The notes under the pieces were generated by a model, which searched no databases, had not been told where the DNA came from, and worked only from the letters and a program-made list of their open reading frames with translations. The position numbers and the translations under genes are program-made. DNA of 14,786 bases from positions 1 through 14,786 of the forward strand of contig CAYGDM010000023.1 of NCBI GenBank assembly GCA_964348685.1, in the 5' to 3' direction. Positions 12,680 through 14,786 of this stretch are shown one piece after another; the stretch's first letter is position 1, and each line of letters begins with the position of its first letter. Source of the DNA: DALYDP01 sp964348685 (GTDB lineage Bacteria > Patescibacteriota > Gracilibacteria > Peribacterales > Peribacteraceae).

Positions 12680-14082
12680 GCGACGGGCAGCGTGATGGAA
12701 ACAGTCGTGCCTTCTCCTTCCTTGCTGCGAACGCCGATGGTGCCGCCGGAACGCTCGATGATTCCTTTGCAAATGTAGAGACCGAGGCCGTTGCCGACGG
12801 GCTTGTTGGCAAAGGCGTTCTTGCCGCGCGAGAATTTCTGGAACATGCGCGAGAGTTGCTCGGTGGAAATGCCGCAGCCGTGGTCTTCCACTTCGATGAG
12901 CACGTGAGAGCGCACGCGCGACGTACGGACGGTGACGACGCTGTCGACCGGCGAATAGCCGCGGGCGTTTTCGAGTAATTCCGAAAACACGCCAGTCATG
13001 AGCTTCGGATCGATCATCACGCGAGGCAACGCGCCTTCGTGCACCACGTCCACGCGCTGGCGCTTGAGATCGAACGCGGCCTTCATCGACTCGACAACGT
13101 CATCCACGAAGGCGACGGGATCGACCAATTCGGCGTGGTACGAGACTTTCTCAGCCTGGAGGCGCGCGGCATCCTGCAGCGAGCGGATGATGTGATCCAT
13201 GCGATCGACGCCGACCTGCAATTGGTCAAATGCCTCGGTATCGCCTTCGATCTTTCCCTTATCGCGCAGGATCTCGAGCCACCAGCGGAACGTCGCGAGC
13301 GGCATGCCGAGCTGGTGGGTCGCGAGGTCGAGCAGCGTGGTGCGTTCGACTTCGAGCTGCTTGAGCGATTCGAAACGGCGGCGCTGGACGACGGAGAACG
13401 AAAAATACGTGAGCATCATGGCCGCGAGCGCCACGAGCATGAACGCGACCGGGGAAAACACGCTGCGGGCGATATCGGTGAATTCGTCGGCGTTCATGTC
13501 GATGCCAAGTACTGCGATCGTGCGGCCGCCGGCGTCGCGCACCGGCGCATATCCGGAGATCAAACGCCCCCAACGATCGGCCGTCACGTCATGATCCACC
13601 GACGGTCCGTTGAACCCGGCTGCAAATTCGGCCATGCCGGAAATATCATATTCTTCGCCGGGCACGGCCGGAGCTTCGTCATCGTCGACCCGGCCGTTGC
13701 CGTCGAGATCGATATCGACGATCGAACGGAATTCATCGGCGTCGGCGACGAAGGTGACGATGTTCGGATCCCGCGTTTCACGAACGAGGTACGCGTACCG
13801 GACGCCAGGCGTGATCTCGCGGATGCGCTGCAACTGCTGCACGAGACGGCGATGCGCCGGGGAACCTTCGTCATCGGCGCCGCGGACGGCACGGATGTCG
13901 GCGACGCTGAAATGCGTGGCCGCGACGGACGCGGTCGTCTGCAATCGCTGGCGCAACTGATCGGCCATGAGCGACTGCGCGCGCAGGTAGAAGAACGTGC
14001 CGAGGACGGCGACGAACAACGCGAACAATATCGGCAGAACGTAGAGCCTGAGCCAGCGGACGACCGGGAGGAGAACGTTCAT
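12676..14082 (-). CDS. Membrane sensor histidine kinase 1 with EF-hand-bearing outer domain
   Basis: This 468-aa protein is first in a two-gene operon. Membrane helices lie at about 12-33 and 210-231. Between them is a Cache-like sensor domain containing a perfect EF-hand loop, D125-x-D127-x-N129-G130-x-V132-D133-x-x-E136, then VPGEEYDISG, and ending DRWGRLISGYAPVRDAGGRT with IAVLGIDMNADEF. The cytoplasmic part has phospho-acceptor H256 in THQLGMPL, N372 (LLENARGYSP), DHGCGI (400-405), an F box (MFQKFSRG) and GNGLGLYICKG (430-440), so the ATP-binding domain is intact. Autophosphorylation is likely; the signal is unknown, with Ca2+ binding inferred from the loop. The ATG at 14082 starts the first helix and has TGC-TATACT 24 bases upstream. 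It diverges from alaS. Confidence 0.95.
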   Translation of the reverse strand: MNVLLPVVRWLRLYVLPILFALFVAVLGTFFYLRAQSLMADQLRQRLQTTASVAATHFSVADIRAVRGADDEGSPAHRRLVQQLQRIREITPGVRYAYLVRETRDPNIVTFVADADEFRSIVDIDLDGNGRVDDDEAPAVPGEEYDISGMAEFAAGFNGPSVDHDVTADRWGRLISGYAPVRDAGGRTIAVLGIDMNADEFTDIARSVFSPVAFMLVALAAMMLTYFSFSVVQRRRFESLKQLEVERTTLLDLATHQLGMPLATFRWWLEILRDKGKIEGDTEAFDQLQVGVDRMDHIIRSLQDAARLQAEKVSYHAELVDPVAFVDDVVESMKAAFDLKRQRVDVVHEGALPRVMIDPKLMTGVFSELLENARGYSPVDSVVTVRTSRVRSHVLIEVEDHGCGISTEQLSRMFQKFSRGKNAFANKPVGNGLGLYICKGIIERSGGTIGVRSKEGEGTTVSITLPVA

Positions 14083-14106
14083 AGATGGAATGTTGGTATT
14101 CCTCTG

Positions 14107-14115
14107 AGTATAGCA
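14107..14115 (-). promoter_or_regulatory. Extended -10 promoter of the kinase operon
   Basis: On the minus strand TGC-TATACT lies 24 bases before the ATG, giving a leader of about 17 bases. The leader contains a small inverted repeat, GGAAT/ATTCC (14087-14102), and no Shine-Dalgarno. Confidence 0.55.
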
Positions 14116-14150
14116 GATTCGGGCCTATTTCGCCAGGGCAAGCCAACATG

Positions 14151-14156
14151 TAGACT
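14151..14156 (+). promoter_or_regulatory. -10 box of alaS (leaderless)
   Basis: TAGACT is followed by CCGCGC and then the ATG at 14163: the same 6-base gap as Nudix, TspO and the methyltransferase-like gene. Confidence 0.5.
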
Positions 14157-14162
14157 CCGCGC

Positions 14163-14786
14163 ATGCAGCCCATGACCACCGACCAGATCCGCCAGGCCTA
14201 CCTCGACTTTTTCGCTTCCAAAGGCCACGCGATCATCCCCAGCGCCCCCTTGGTGCCGGAGAACGACCCGACCGTGCTCTTCACGACCGCGGGCATGCAC
14301 CCGCTCGTCCCCTATCTCCTCGGCGAAAAGCATCCTGCCGGCAACCGCCTCGCCGACTTCCAGCGCTGCGTGCGCACGGGCGACATCGACGAAGTCGGCG
14401 ACAACACCCACCTCACGATGTTCGAAATGATGGGAAACTGGTCCCTCGGTGATTACTTCAAAGAAGGAGCCATCGAGTACAGCTTCGAGTTCATCATCAA
14501 AATCCTCGGCATCCCGCTCGAAAAATTCGCCGTCACCTGTTTTGAGGGGGACGCCGACGCGCCGAAAGATGAAGAATCAGCGGCGGTGTGGGAACGGTTG
14601 GGCGTGAAGCGCGAACGCATCGGATTTTTGCCGAAAGCCAAAAACTGGTGGGGACCAGCGGGACTGACGGGACCCTGCGGACCCGACACGGAAATGTTCT
14701 ATTGGGTCGGCCCAAGCGAATTGCCGCCGCCAGGAAGCAACCCGGCGAACGACGATCCGAACTGGATGGAAATTTGGAACGACGTG
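14163..14786 (+). CDS. alaS: Alanyl-tRNA synthetase, N-terminal part, runs off the window
   Basis: The frame is open for 208 codons to the window end. It begins MQPMTTDQIRQAYLDFFASK and continues through the class II aminoacylation core: VPENDPTVLFTTAGMHPLVP, DFQRCVRTGDIDEVGDNTHL, TMFEMMGNWSLGDYFKEGAI (motif 2 region), the AKNWWGPAGLTGPCGPDTEM segment typical of AlaS, and a final PNWMEIWNDV. It joins alanine to tRNA-Ala in the cytoplasm. The HPLVPYLLGEKHP variant at the motif 1/2 connection differs from the E. coli form and resembles CPR-type enzymes, by my recollection. A second ATG three codons in (14172) is possible, but the -10 spacing favours 14163. Confidence 0.96.
   Translation, partial: MQPMTTDQIRQAYLDFFASKGHAIIPSAPLVPENDPTVLFTTAGMHPLVPYLLGEKHPAGNRLADFQRCVRTGDIDEVGDNTHLTMFEMMGNWSLGDYFKEGAIEYSFEFIIKILGIPLEKFAVTCFEGDADAPKDEESAAVWERLGVKRERIGFLPKAKNWWGPAGLTGPCGPDTEMFYWVGPSELPPPGSNPANDDPNWMEIWNDV

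Noticed and set aside
11243..12778. 511-codon plus-strand ORF antisense to kinase 2
   Set aside because: Low-complexity R/D/E/H composition and complete overlap with conserved kinase motifs on the other strand.
13039..14175. 378-codon plus-strand ORF antisense to kinase 1
   Set aside because: Same shadow composition, and it extends across the kinase promoter.
14079..14411. Minus-strand ORF overlapping the start of alaS
   Set aside because: Antisense to unmistakable AlaS sequence.

Overview
The window looks like a compact bacterial chromosome segment, most likely from a Patescibacteria/CPR lineage. This is an inference from very short intergenic gaps, mostly leaderless-looking start sites, the style of the histidine kinases and AlaS, and a lineage-type small accessory gene. 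Base composition is moderately GC-rich. TGA is used as an ordinary stop in several genes, so the recoded-UGA lineages (Gracilibacteria/Absconditabacteria) are unlikely. The exact lineage cannot be fixed from the sequence alone.

Layout. Bases 1-2806: the end of a TMEM175-like channel, a divergent sigma-70 family factor, and a convergent MATE exporter. Bases 2897-4801: Nudix hydrolase and DoxX-like protein on the minus strand, diverging from a TspO/MBR plus conserved-unknown operon on the plus strand. Bases 4802-5668: a small AT-rich-promoter cassette with one 191-codon gene, bordered by a duplicated 3' end of the preceding conserved gene. Bases 5761-8697: two secreted DUF11-type proteins on the plus strand enclosing a methyltransferase-like gene and a small membrane-anchored protein on the minus strand. 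Bases 8796-10682: a DUF1801 protein and an arginase-family enzyme with an extra C-terminal domain. Bases 10713-11123: tmRNA (ssrA) on the minus strand. Bases 11225-14082: two paralogous membrane histidine kinases on the minus strand, overlapping by ATGA. From 14163: the start of alaS, running off the window.

Expression logic. Most genes have a recognisable -10 box (often TGC-TATACT/TATAAT, an extended -10) only 6-8 bases before the start codon, with no Shine-Dalgarno and no clear -35, so the mRNAs should begin at or next to the AUG. The 191-aa cassette gene is the exception: a TTGACA-N17-TATTAT promoter, an approximately 80-base leader with a terminator-like hairpin, and a Shine-Dalgarno. Together with its flanking repeats this marks it as a likely acquired unit.

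The most interesting items are the cassette and its borders, a family of three related 21-bp palindromes lying between a stop codon and the next gene, and the twin orphan kinases whose outer domain carries a textbook 12-residue EF-hand Ca2+ loop and whose phospho-acceptor motif departs from the canonical H-E/D-x-x-T/N.
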